Assembly: GCF_000012825.1 (NCBI RefSeq)
Contig: NC_009614.1
Span: 4,340,001-4,404,000 of the forward strand
Length of the DNA stretch: 64,000 nt
Origin: Phocaeicola vulgatus ATCC 8482
GTDB taxonomy: Bacteria > Bacteroidota > Bacteroidia > Bacteroidales > Bacteroidaceae
Direction: 5' to 3'
This document shows positions 16,662 through 24,846 of this stretch, piece by piece. Below the pieces are notes generated by a model. That model did not search any database. It was not told the DNA's origin and saw only the letters and a list, made by a program, of their open reading frames with translations. The position numbers and the translations under genes are program-made. The stretch's first letter is position 1; every line of letters starts with the position of its first letter.

Positions 16662-19600
16662 TTAGAAAGTAAGATTGAAGCCGCAGACAAACGTACGCAA
16701 CTGAGGAACGGTCATGGCATCCTCGCCCATTGTCTTGGAATTGTTGACTGAGTAGCTGACTTCAGGGTCATATCCAGGATAAGAGCTGATGGTCCACAGA
16801 TTCTGTGCGGACAGGTACACACGCATATTGCTGATGTTCAGCTTCTGGGTCAGGTTTGACGGAAGGGTATACCCCAGTGTCACATCCTTGAATTTGAAGT
16901 ATGAGCCATCATGAAGCAGGTAGGTAGATGCCTGTGTGTTGTGCGTGCTGATCATGGCACGAGGTATCGAGTTGTTTGTGCCGGGGCCGGTCCATCGGTT
17001 GGCAGCAATGTCCTTACGCATGCCGTAGTTGTTGTGTCCAACGGCATCAATACCACCCATACCGGTAGCATAGACATCGTTGCCAACGGAGAAAGTGTTG
17101 AAGATGGTCAGGTCGAAATTGCCGTATCTGAACCGGTTGGTGAGACCACCGAAGAAATCCGGAAGGGGCTTTCCGACGATTTCCTTGTCGGCGGGTGTCA
17201 AATCACCATCATTGTCCTTGTCTGCATACTTGATGTCACCGGCACGAACCCCCTTGGCATAAAGTTTTTCAGGAACCTCTTGATTATCTTGATAGATACC
17301 ATCCATTTTATACATGTAGAAGGATCCGATGGGTTGTCCCACCTGAAGGACATGGTTGCCTACAGGAATGGGCTTTTCATCAATCAGTGAGGTCAGCTTG
17401 TTCTTGATCGTTGAGATGTTGAACTGTGTATCCCAGCTGAACCGGTCGTTCATGATGTTGTGACTCTCTACATTGAATTCGAAACCGGTGTTTCGCATGC
17501 TGCCGATGTTTTGGGTAATGGATGAGAATCCAGTTGTAGTATGCAGCGGGCGGTCATAAAGCAAGTCTTTCGTGTTCTTGATGAAATAGTCCATACCGAC
17601 AGTGACTCTGTCATTGAACAGCGACAGGTCCAGACCGATGTTTGTCTGGTCGGACTTTTCCCATTTCAAGTCCGGATTGGCCAGGGTGGTGATAGCAATG
17701 CCGTCCTGGCCGTTGTAGTTGTGTCCGCCATTTGCCAGTGAACGGGAGTCATAGTTTCCAATTCCTTCCTGGTTACCGGTCATACCCCAGCTGGCACGCA
17801 GCTTCAGGTCCGAGATGATTCCGTCTTTTGGAAAAAAGGATTCGTTGCTGATGCGCCAAGCACCTGACACCGATGGGAAGGTACCCCATTGGTTACCGTC
17901 AGCGAACTTGGATGAACCGTCTGCACGGATAGAGAAGGTGAAAAGGTATCTGTCCGCATAACCCATGTTCAATCGGAAGAAGGTAGAGATGAGTCGATTC
18001 TTTCCTCCGGTGGTAGAAGCGCTGTTGATTCTACCTGCCGCGTTGATGTAGTCAAATTGTGAAGACGGGAAGTCCTTGCCGACAATAGAACTGGCATCTG
18101 TGTTGATTTCTTGCATGGAGTACCCTCCCAATGCCGTGAAATTGAAGTCCTTGATCTGTTTGGTATAAGTCAATGTATTATCGATCAGATAATTCTGCAT
18201 CATCGAACGATAGTCTGTAATCTCACCTTTCGGACTGCCGTAGGGATGGTCCTTAGTCAGCTTCAGATAGTCGTTTGAATAGCGGATGTCTCCGCTCAGG
18301 CTGAGCTTGTATTCCAGTCCTTCCAACAGTTTGATGGTCAGGTAGGCGTTGGCCAGCACTCTGTACCATTCGTTTTTGGACTTTTGTTCATTTAGGACCT
18401 GGATCCCGTTGTGTCGTGGAATATCCACGCCTCCAATCATGTATCTTCCATCTTCTTTGAACGGCACATCAAACGGCCGCTGCTCGATGGAGCGTGTAAA
18501 GATGCCGTTGCCGACGTTGTCATTGGGAACGCGGTTGTTAATGGTTTTGCTGAGTGCAATGGACACCCCAGTCTAGAAGGCGTTGGAGATGTCGTGGTCG
18601 ACATTGGTGCGGAGTGAATATCTCCGGAATCGGTTCGTAAGGATAATACCTTCCTGGTCGAAGTATCCCAAAGAAGAGTAGAAACGCGTCTTTTCGCTAC
18701 CGCTGGAAACCGAAACCTCGTAGTTTTGTACGGCTGCTTGGTCGTGAGTAATGAGATCGATCCAGTCTGTATCGGGTTGTCCCGGACGGGGGTTGACTTC
18801 CAGAGTCTTGTAGAGGTTGTCTCCCGGTTTCAGGTTGTTTTGGGTATTGTAGTTGTTGACGGCTTCGTTACGAACAGTAAGGTAAAGATCCGAGTCAGCC
18901 ATTTCGATTTCCTTGGGAAGTGACTGCAAACCGTATGAAGCACTAAGATTTACGGTTGTCCGTTGGCCTTTCTTTCCTCTCTTGGTGGTGACCATCACAA
19001 CACCGTTGGTAGCTCTCGAACCATAGATGGCCGTTGCCGCTGCATCCTTCAGTACGTCTATTGACTCGATGTCGTTGGGATTGAGCATGGACAGCGGATT
19101 CTGCACGCTACCACCAAAGCGTCCGTTGACGCCTGAATTGTCCGAGTTGCTTACAGGTATACCGTCAATGACGAACAATGGTTCGTTTGAGCCGTTGATA
19201 GACCCTACACCACGGATGCTGACACGGACAGCTCCACCGGGCATACCTGATGCGTTCGTAATGTTTACACCGCTCAGGTTACCTTGCATCATCTGGTCCA
19301 AGCTGGTTGTTACCGAAAGCTTTTTGTCGCTGGCCTTGAGTGAGGAGGTTGAACCGGTCAGTTCTTTCTTTTTCTGGACGGCGTATCCGACAACGACCAA
19401 CTCATCCAGCGCAACTGCATCTTCTTCGAGCACAATTTTCTCGACCAGCTGGTCTCCTTTCAGTTCCTGTGTCTTGTATCCAACGTAGGAGATGACAATG
19501 ACAGCATCCCGATTGGATAGCGAGAGCTGGTATTGGCCGTTGAAATCTGTGATACATCCGTTGTCTGTACCTTTCTCAAAGATGGTTACTCCAATCAGTG

Positions 19601-19769
19601 GGTTTCCATCCTTGTCAACAATGGTACCGTTGACATTCTTCTTTGTCACAACATACTCTTTGGTCAACATCTTGCTGTAAGTCTGTGATGCAAGAGCAGG
19701 ATGAGACATCCCTAAGTGACAGCATGTAATACAGATAGACGATGCAATCTGTAAGTAACGTAATTTCAT
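16662..19769 (-). pseudogene. SusC-type TonB-dependent transporter interrupted by one TAG
   Basis: A single frame of about 1035 codons with one internal stop, TAG at 18573-18575 (after DISNAF, before TGVSIALSK). Upstream part (398 residues): signal peptide, CarbD beta sandwich (VNGTIVDKDGNPLIGVTIFEKGT), TonB-box-like ALDELVVVGY, full plug with NPNDIESIDVLKDAAATAIYG. Downstream part (634 residues): barrel ending in LRTFVCGFNLTF. Both halves are otherwise intact and neither would work alone. Likely a Lys, Gln or Trp codon changed to TAG, or a sequencing error; amber suppression is possible but unsupported. The intact flanking susD and enzyme genes suggest the disruption is recent. Confidence 0.85.
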
Positions 19770-20136
19770 ATAACAATATTTAATAACTAAAAATCCTTTG
19801 TTGACAAGTAGTCAATAACTCTTAAAAACGGTCGCAAAGTAAGGCATATCCGTATTACAGGGAAAGCGAAACTGGTTAAGTTCCAAATTCGAAAGCGTTA
19901 AGAAAATGTTACATAAAAAAACCGGTAAGTCAAAGATGACCGCTCGTATATATTAAGGTATCGTTGCCAAGTATGAGGAGTTCGGGGAGAGGTTCCGGGT
20001 AGGTGGATTGTAATCGATTAATGTAAAAAAACGTACTTTATTTTGTCATTGAAACGTTTCTGCCACTTAACTGCTATGTAATATGATGCCGGTATTTTTG
20101 CCACCATATCAATAACAGGCATATATCATCAAATAC
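19770..20136. other. Divergent regulatory region, susC versus PHP phosphodiesterase
   Basis: About 370 bp without a gene. On the minus strand TTACTTTG (19835-19842) is a near match to the -7 box and would give a roughly 60-base susC leader. No ECF or hybrid two-component regulator gene is adjacent, so control of the locus is not visible. Confidence 0.35.
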
Positions 20137-20316
20137 ATGAATCATAGAGCAAAAGTCCTTTCCGGCATGGGTAGTGTGCCACTTTTATCCGTCGCTGCGC
20201 CAATGTCTTTTTGGAGAGGATGTGGATTGATGGAGCATTCAGTAATCAGCCAAATGGAACTTTGTCGGTATGCGGATAATCCTGCTTTATTGCCTCTAAA
20301 CCCTGCTTGGAAATAG
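20137..20316 (+). CDS. Possible 59-residue small ORF
   Basis: ATG at 20137 to TAG at 20314-20316, ending 29 bp before the phosphodiesterase ATG. Contains a weakly hydrophobic N-terminal stretch (MGSVPLLSVAAPMSF). No recognisable family and no strong ribosome-binding site. It may be a chance frame, a leader peptide or a remnant. Confidence 0.2.
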   Translation: MNHRAKVLSGMGSVPLLSVAAPMSFWRGCGLMEHSVISQMELCRYADNPALLPLNPAWK

Positions 20317-20345
20317 TAAATTCATCATTTAAATTAATAGATTAT

Positions 20346-21437
20346 ATGGAAGTAAAGAAAGTATTGGTGAGTGCATTCCTTTTGACCACTTGCTTGATGA
20401 GTGGACAGGCGCAACGCCGGAATGAAATTCAGGTTCCTGATTTGGACGGATATACCACGTTGAAGTGTGACTTTCACATGCACTCTGTGTTCTCCGATGG
20501 TCTGGTTTGGCCTACCGTGCGTGTAGATGAAGCCTACCGGGATGGACTGGATGCCATTTCACTGACAGAACATATTGAGTACCGCCCTCACAAACAGGAT
20601 GTTGTTTCGGATCATAACCGTTCGTTCGACCTTTGTCGGGAACAAGCTGAGAAGTTGGGGATACTTTTGATTAAGGGCAGTGAGATTACGCGAGCCATGG
20701 CACCCGGACACTTTAATGCCATCTTCTTGTCTGATTCCAATCCATTGGAACAAAAAGACTACAAGGATGCTTTTCGTGAAGCCAAAAAGCAGGGCGCTTT
20801 TATGTTTTGGAACCATCCCGGATGGGATAGTCAACAACCGGATACGACCAAGTGGTGGCCAGAACATACAGCACTCTATCAAGAAGGCTGTATGCACGGT
20901 ATCGAAGTGGCAAACGGTCATTTGTATATGCCTGAAGCCATTCAGTGGTGTTTGGATAAAAACCTTACGATGATCGGTACTTCCGATATTCATCAGCCGA
21001 TTCAGACTGATTACGACTTTGAGAAAGGAGAACACCGTACCATGACGTTTGTCTTTGCGAAGGAACGCTCTTTGCAAGGTATCCGCGAAGCTTTAGACAA
21101 TCGCCGTACTGCTGCTTATTTTCATGAGTTGCTGATAGGACGAGAAGACTTGCTTCGTCCCTTTTTTGAAAAGTGCGTGAAGATTGAAGAGGTAAGTCGT
21201 AATGAGCAAGGAGTGACGCTCTCTATCACCAATGTGACGGATCTTGTTTTGAAACTGAAAAAGACAGCGCATGACACTTTATTGGTGTATTTCCGGGATA
21301 TGACCTTAAAGCCACATACGCGTTACACTGTCCGTATCGGGTTTAAACAGGGTATCAAAGGTGGCGATGTAAATTTCGAGGTAACGAACTTTATTGTGGC
21401 TCCCGATAAAGGACTGAAATATACCATTTCTCTGTGA
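20346..21437 (+). CDS. Secreted PHP-domain phosphodiesterase (Sb-PDE-like)
   Basis: 363 residues from ATG 20346 (an upstream ATG at 20307 would hide the signal peptide). Signal peptide about 1-22 ends in SGQAQ. PHP metal-binding motifs are all present: DFHMHSVFSDG, SLTEHIEY, LIKGSEITR, FWNHPGWD, GIEVANGH and GTSDIHQP. PHP enzymes are di- or trinuclear metallophosphoesterases; this secreted group resembles the bacterial Sb-PDE phosphodiesterases. A beta-rich C-terminal part (about 265-363) follows. Divergent from the SusC-SusD-glycosidase operon, it would complete a set able to split sugar phosphodiesters and process the released phosphate ester. Substrate not known. Confidence 0.8.
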   Translation: MEVKKVLVSAFLLTTCLMSGQAQRRNEIQVPDLDGYTTLKCDFHMHSVFSDGLVWPTVRVDEAYRDGLDAISLTEHIEYRPHKQDVVSDHNRSFDLCREQAEKLGILLIKGSEITRAMAPGHFNAIFLSDSNPLEQKDYKDAFREAKKQGAFMFWNHPGWDSQQPDTTKWWPEHTALYQEGCMHGIEVANGHLYMPEAIQWCLDKNLTMIGTSDIHQPIQTDYDFEKGEHRTMTFVFAKERSLQGIREALDNRRTAAYFHELLIGREDLLRPFFEKCVKIEEVSRNEQGVTLSITNVTDLVLKLKKTAHDTLLVYFRDMTLKPHTRYTVRIGFKQGIKGGDVNFEVTNFIVAPDKGLKYTISL

Positions 21438-21782
21438 GATGCTATCGATAGTAATTCATGGACTGATCTTTTGCCTGCACGCTGTTCCTACTCTTTTGAA
21501 GAGTTAGAATAAGCAATAACGGTGGCATGAATAGCCAAATAGATTGTGATGGCCATGAGTCAATTTATTGAATTTGAGGATTCATCAGACTTGTTCTTTA
21601 TATTTTATCTACATTCAATCAAATTGATATCAAAAGTTTGAATATCTAATTTAAATTATAGGTTTATATAGATATAAATCAACAAGAAGGTGTGTCGTAA
21701 TGCACGATGCACCTCTTTTTTGTTCATCACTATACAAATCTGTTCATTTTCTTTAAGCTGCGATCTTTTGAAGATTTCTTTG
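21438..21782. other. Spacer before ppk1 fragment
   Basis: No gene visible. The deletion or insertion border that removed most of ppk1 lies here, close to 21783. Confidence 0.35.
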
Positions 21783-22061
21783 ATTTATGCAGCGGGTGGA
21801 GAGAATAAGACTTTTATCGGTTCGGCGGACTGGATGCCGCGCAACTTGGATAACAGGGTGGAAGTAATCACTCCCGTTTATGATTCTCGAATCAAGGAGG
21901 ATTTATGGAAAGTCATTGATTTTGGACTCCGGGGTAATTGTCAGGGTAGCGTTGTCGACGGAAGCGGTAAGAACTGCCTTTGGACAACGGATACCGAAGA
22001 ATCTTTTCGCTCGCAAGAAGAACTATATAAGTATTACAAATCACATATAACGAATGACTGA
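21783..22061 (+). pseudogene. ppk1: 3' fragment of polyphosphate kinase gene
   Basis: About 92 codons match the C-terminus of PPK1: IYAAGGENKTFIGSADW, MPRNLDNRVEVITPVYD and FRSQEELYKYY. PPK1 is normally about 690 residues; the N-terminal and ATP-binding parts and the autophosphorylated His are missing. The frame is open to an ATG at 21690, but that stretch does not resemble PPK. The stop overlaps the ppx start by 8 bp, the normal ppk-ppx junction, so only the 5' part was lost. Unless another ppk exists elsewhere, polyphosphate synthesis by this locus is gone. Confidence 0.8.
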
Positions 22062-22962
22062 TAGTAAATGTTACGCAGCTATTGACATCGGCTCTAACGC
22101 AGTGCGGTTGTTAATCAAAAAGGTGAAGAATAATGAGAATCTAGCCAATAAGCGCCTTTCCAAAGTGATGCTCCTGCGTGTACCTCTACGTTTAGGCTTT
22201 GATGTTTTTTCCTTGGGAGAAGTGTCGGATGCAAAGGTGATGAAATTGCGCAGGTTGATGAAGGCTTTCCGACAATTGATGAAAATTTATGAAGTGATAA
22301 ACTATAGGGCTTGTGCCACTTCTGCCATGCGTGATGCCCAAAATGGCAAGTCTGTAATCAAAAAGGTATGGAAAGATACGGGAATCAACATTGAAGTGAT
22401 TAACGGTCAAGAGGAAGCACGTATGATTTATAACAATCATATCGAGTGTTTGGAAGACCGTGCCGGAAACTATATATATGTAGACGTCGGTGGGGGAAGT
22501 ACGGAAATAAATTTTCTCATCAACGGAGAGTTGGTACAGTCTCTATCATATAATATAGGTACCGTCCGAATGTTGAGCAATTCTGTAAGAGAAGGTAGTT
22601 GGGAACAGATGAAAAGTGACTTGACTCGTTTAACTGCTGATTTTCAAGGTGTCAATATTATAGGTTCGGGTGGAAATATTAATAAACTTTATCGTCTTGC
22701 TGATAAAAAGGATAAGAAACAATCACGTTTGCCAATCACTTCTTTGCAGGAGCTGTATGATAAGTTAAAAGTTCTAACTCTTGAACAGCGCATGGAAGAA
22801 TTTAATCTGAAAACTGACCGTGCAGATGTTATTGTTCCCGCCGCTGGGATATTTCTGATAATTGCAGGTATTGTCAAAGCTGAGTATATCCATGTTCCGG
22901 TCATTGGCTTAGCAGATGGTATTATTGACAATTTGTATGCCATAGACCTGAAAACGGAATAA
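22054..22962 (+). CDS. ppx: Exopolyphosphatase, Ppx/GppA family
   Basis: 302 residues, ASKHA-fold phosphatase. Nucleotide/phosphate-binding motifs: AAIDIGSNAVRLLI (about 9-22), CATSAMRDA (about 89-97), INGQEEARMIY (about 117-127), YVDVGGGSTEINF (about 142-154) and IIGSGGNINKL (about 202-212). The family releases phosphate from polyphosphate or splits pppGpp; the short length without the C-terminal HD domain is common in Bacteroidetes. It keeps its overlap with the ppk1 fragment but has lost that partner and probably the original promoter. Confidence 0.88.
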   Translation: MTDSKCYAAIDIGSNAVRLLIKKVKNNENLANKRLSKVMLLRVPLRLGFDVFSLGEVSDAKVMKLRRLMKAFRQLMKIYEVINYRACATSAMRDAQNGKSVIKKVWKDTGINIEVINGQEEARMIYNNHIECLEDRAGNYIYVDVGGGSTEINFLINGELVQSLSYNIGTVRMLSNSVREGSWEQMKSDLTRLTADFQGVNIIGSGGNINKLYRLADKKDKKQSRLPITSLQELYDKLKVLTLEQRMEEFNLKTDRADVIVPAAGIFLIIAGIVKAEYIHVPVIGLADGIIDNLYAIDLKTE

Positions 22963-23017
22963 AAGGAATTGTGCATAGCTGTTTTAACTAGGGATATTCA
23001 GTAAATCCTATAAAATT

Positions 23018-23065
23018 AGCCAACTAATTCATACTAAAAGTATTGCGAATTAGTTGGCTTTTTTG
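23018..23065 (+). terminator. Intrinsic terminator of ppx
   Basis: AGCCAACTAATTC (23018-23030) pairs perfectly with GAATTAGTTGGCT (23047-23059), followed by T5. It lies 55 bp after ppx. Confidence 0.88.
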
Positions 23066-23087
23066 TATCTTTAGGTATTTCCCCTAA

Positions 23088-23253
23088 AATTTTGAAGAAC
23101 GATTGACAAATGCTTCAGCGGAGTCGTTCAATGCTAAAATCAAAGCTCTTCGAAGCCAGTTAAGAGGGGTGGCTGATCTGAAATTCTTCATGTTCAGACT
23201 GGCTAGGCTATACGCTTAAAGGAAAGCTTGCCAACCGGAAAAATCCGCTGCCC
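23088..23253 (+). mobile_element. Remnant of the ISL3-type element
   Basis: Matches the 3' end of the transposase at 3720-3860 in opposite orientation: the frame FEERLTNASAESF onward to LARLYA-stop is almost identical (one Phe to Leu change), and the terminus (GGAAAGCTTGCCAACC, then AATCCGCTG) follows. Only about 166 bp survive. It marks an older insertion and a deletion at its other border (about 23088). Confidence 0.88.
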
Positions 23254-23309
23254 CTGGAAAAAGCAGCATAGCCAAAAGAAAATATAACAGAACTGTAAAA
23301 TATAAAAGA

Positions 23310-23345
23310 GGTTGTGCCAACGTTTTGACACAACCTTAGCAGATT
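23310..23345 (-). terminator. Intrinsic terminator of mgsA
   Basis: Minus strand: AAGGTTGTGTC, loop, GGCACAACCTC, then TTTTATATTTT (stem 23309-23337, U-run toward 23300). It lies about 90 bp past the mgsA stop. Confidence 0.75.
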
Positions 23346-23429
23346 ACTATTCAGCTGATACCTATTCTGAAAGATGTAAACAACTTGTTTCTTAGATAGC
23401 CTTATAAATATTCTACTACTTATTACAGT

Positions 23430-23966
23430 TCATTTAGAAATGTTATTCTCACTTTTATTCCTCCGCTTTTTCACTTGCTCCACTGCTTCAGATATGATTC
23501 CCTTGTTTTCAAAACGCTGCGTGTAATTGGTGTAATCCGGGTGAATACGTTCGTAAGTTGGGTCAGTGAATAAGGGACTCGTAATAATGTGGTCCGCAGT
23601 CGAACGGTTACAGCAGAAAACAATATTTTCAACTCCAGCCAGTCTGGTCAATGCTTTCACATCCGTATCATGCGGCTGTAGTGTCATCGGATCTGTAAAA
23701 AAGAACAGATAGTCTATTTCTCCTTCTACGATCCGCGAACCAATTTGCTGGTCACCTCCTAAAGGACCAGATTTCAGGATTGTGATATCCCATTTGATTT
23801 CAGGATGTTTTTCTTCAAGGGCTTTTTTAATTAGTGTACCGGTTGTACCCGTACAATAGAATTTATGTCCTATCAGACGTTCCGAGTTCCAGAGAACCCA
23901 CTCTATCATGTCTTTTTTCATTGCATCGTGTGCAACAAGTCCAATTCTACGAACAATTGTTTCCAT
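23430..23966 (-). CDS. mgsA: Methylglyoxal synthase
   Basis: 178 residues, somewhat longer than the usual 150 because of a charged tail. Family motifs: LVAHDAMKKDMIEW (about 10-23), CTGTTGTLI (about 38-46), KSGPLGGDQQIGSRI (about 65-79), FFFTDPMTLQPHDTDVKAL (about 88-106), with catalytic Asp residues in GGDQQ and PHDTD. Converts dihydroxyacetone phosphate to methylglyoxal and phosphate. Located downstream of phosphorylase, PFK and aldolase genes on the same strand, so it could vent triose phosphate when phosphate is scarce. Confidence 0.93.
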   Translation of the reverse strand: METIVRRIGLVAHDAMKKDMIEWVLWNSERLIGHKFYCTGTTGTLIKKALEEKHPEIKWDITILKSGPLGGDQQIGSRIVEGEIDYLFFFTDPMTLQPHDTDVKALTRLAGVENIVFCCNRSTADHIITSPLFTDPTYERIHPDYTNYTQRFENKGIISEAVEQVKKRRNKSENNISK

Positions 23967-24020
23967 AAAGCTAAATTATTTTATTTTTATATGATAATTA
24001 TAATAACAAAAAAACTAATT

Positions 24021-24830
24021 CTATTGAAGGCCGGAGGATGACCGGATAAATCTGAGCAATTCTTTGTTTGCCTGGCTATCCATGACGGTTTCCCGTTTTT
24101 CTTCAAAAAGATTGAGTGTTGTGGAGCATTCCCCACAGATGTCAATGCCCACTACCTGTTCTTTCTGAAGAATAACAGCCAGCAGTTTCTCCAATTCCCA
24201 TAAGCTGAGAGAACCTTGATCCCAGTTTGTTGCTGCCGAAGCCGGCTTCAAGACATCCTTGTCTATGGAAATGTAAACCGGTCCGTTGATATGTCCGGAA
24301 GAAAAGTTCTGCCAACCCTCTTCGTGCATGAGCGTAGTTTCACTGTAAAACCGAACTTGTCTTTCATATCCTTTCGGCACAGCCTGTATCAGTTTGTCTG
24401 AAGCACCTACGATAATTACTTTCTTGCAGTTGTTGTTATGGTCCAATATATCCTTTACCCAACTTCCGCAAGAAAGTATGTTGTCAAACAACGGTGGCTG
24501 CATATCGGGATGGTGGTCGAACACAATCAGCGAAAACGGAGTTTCAAGTTTGTCTGTCCAGAATTTAGTCAAATAATGATAATTGCCTGAATCGATGAAA
24601 TGGACTCCCTCCGCCGGATAATCAGCAATCATCCCCTTCAAAGCCAAAGCCCCCTCCCTATCACAGTAGCCATCTGTACCATAAAGATGACGACAATCCA
24701 GCCATATAAATTTATTGTTCCGGGCAAACGCCTCGTAGTCATACACTCCCGTGAAGTTCATGATGATGATCGGCCATGCTATCCGTTTATCTGTTTTTTG
24801 ATTTTGCCCGCTCATACGTTGTTTTTGCAT
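24021..24830 (-). CDS. Arginase-superfamily (ureohydrolase-fold) protein
   Basis: 269 residues. Metal-ligand motifs of the arginase/agmatinase/formimidoylglutamase fold are present: LIVFDHHPDMQ (about 101-111), SIDKDVL (about 188-194, standing for the SxDxD motif) and GIDICGE (about 226-232). It is divergent and short compared with true arginases, so the substrate is uncertain. It lies 16 bp downstream of glgP on the same strand and is likely cotranscribed. ATG at 24815 is an alternative start. Confidence 0.7.
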   Translation of the reverse strand: MQKQRMSGQNQKTDKRIAWPIIIMNFTGVYDYEAFARNNKFIWLDCRHLYGTDGYCDREGALALKGMIADYPAEGVHFIDSGNYHYLTKFWTDKLETPFSLIVFDHHPDMQPPLFDNILSCGSWVKDILDHNNNCKKVIIVGASDKLIQAVPKGYERQVRFYSETTLMHEEGWQNFSSGHINGPVYISIDKDVLKPASAATNWDQGSLSLWELEKLLAVILQKEQVVGIDICGECSTTLNLFEEKRETVMDSQANKELLRFIRSSSGLQ

Positions 24831-24846
24831 ATCCTTTTACTGTTCA

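Noticed and set aside
21690-21782. N-terminal extension of the ppk1 fragment from ATG 21690
   Set aside because: These 31 residues do not resemble PPK1 and precede the first conserved residues directly, so they are read-through of unrelated sequence.
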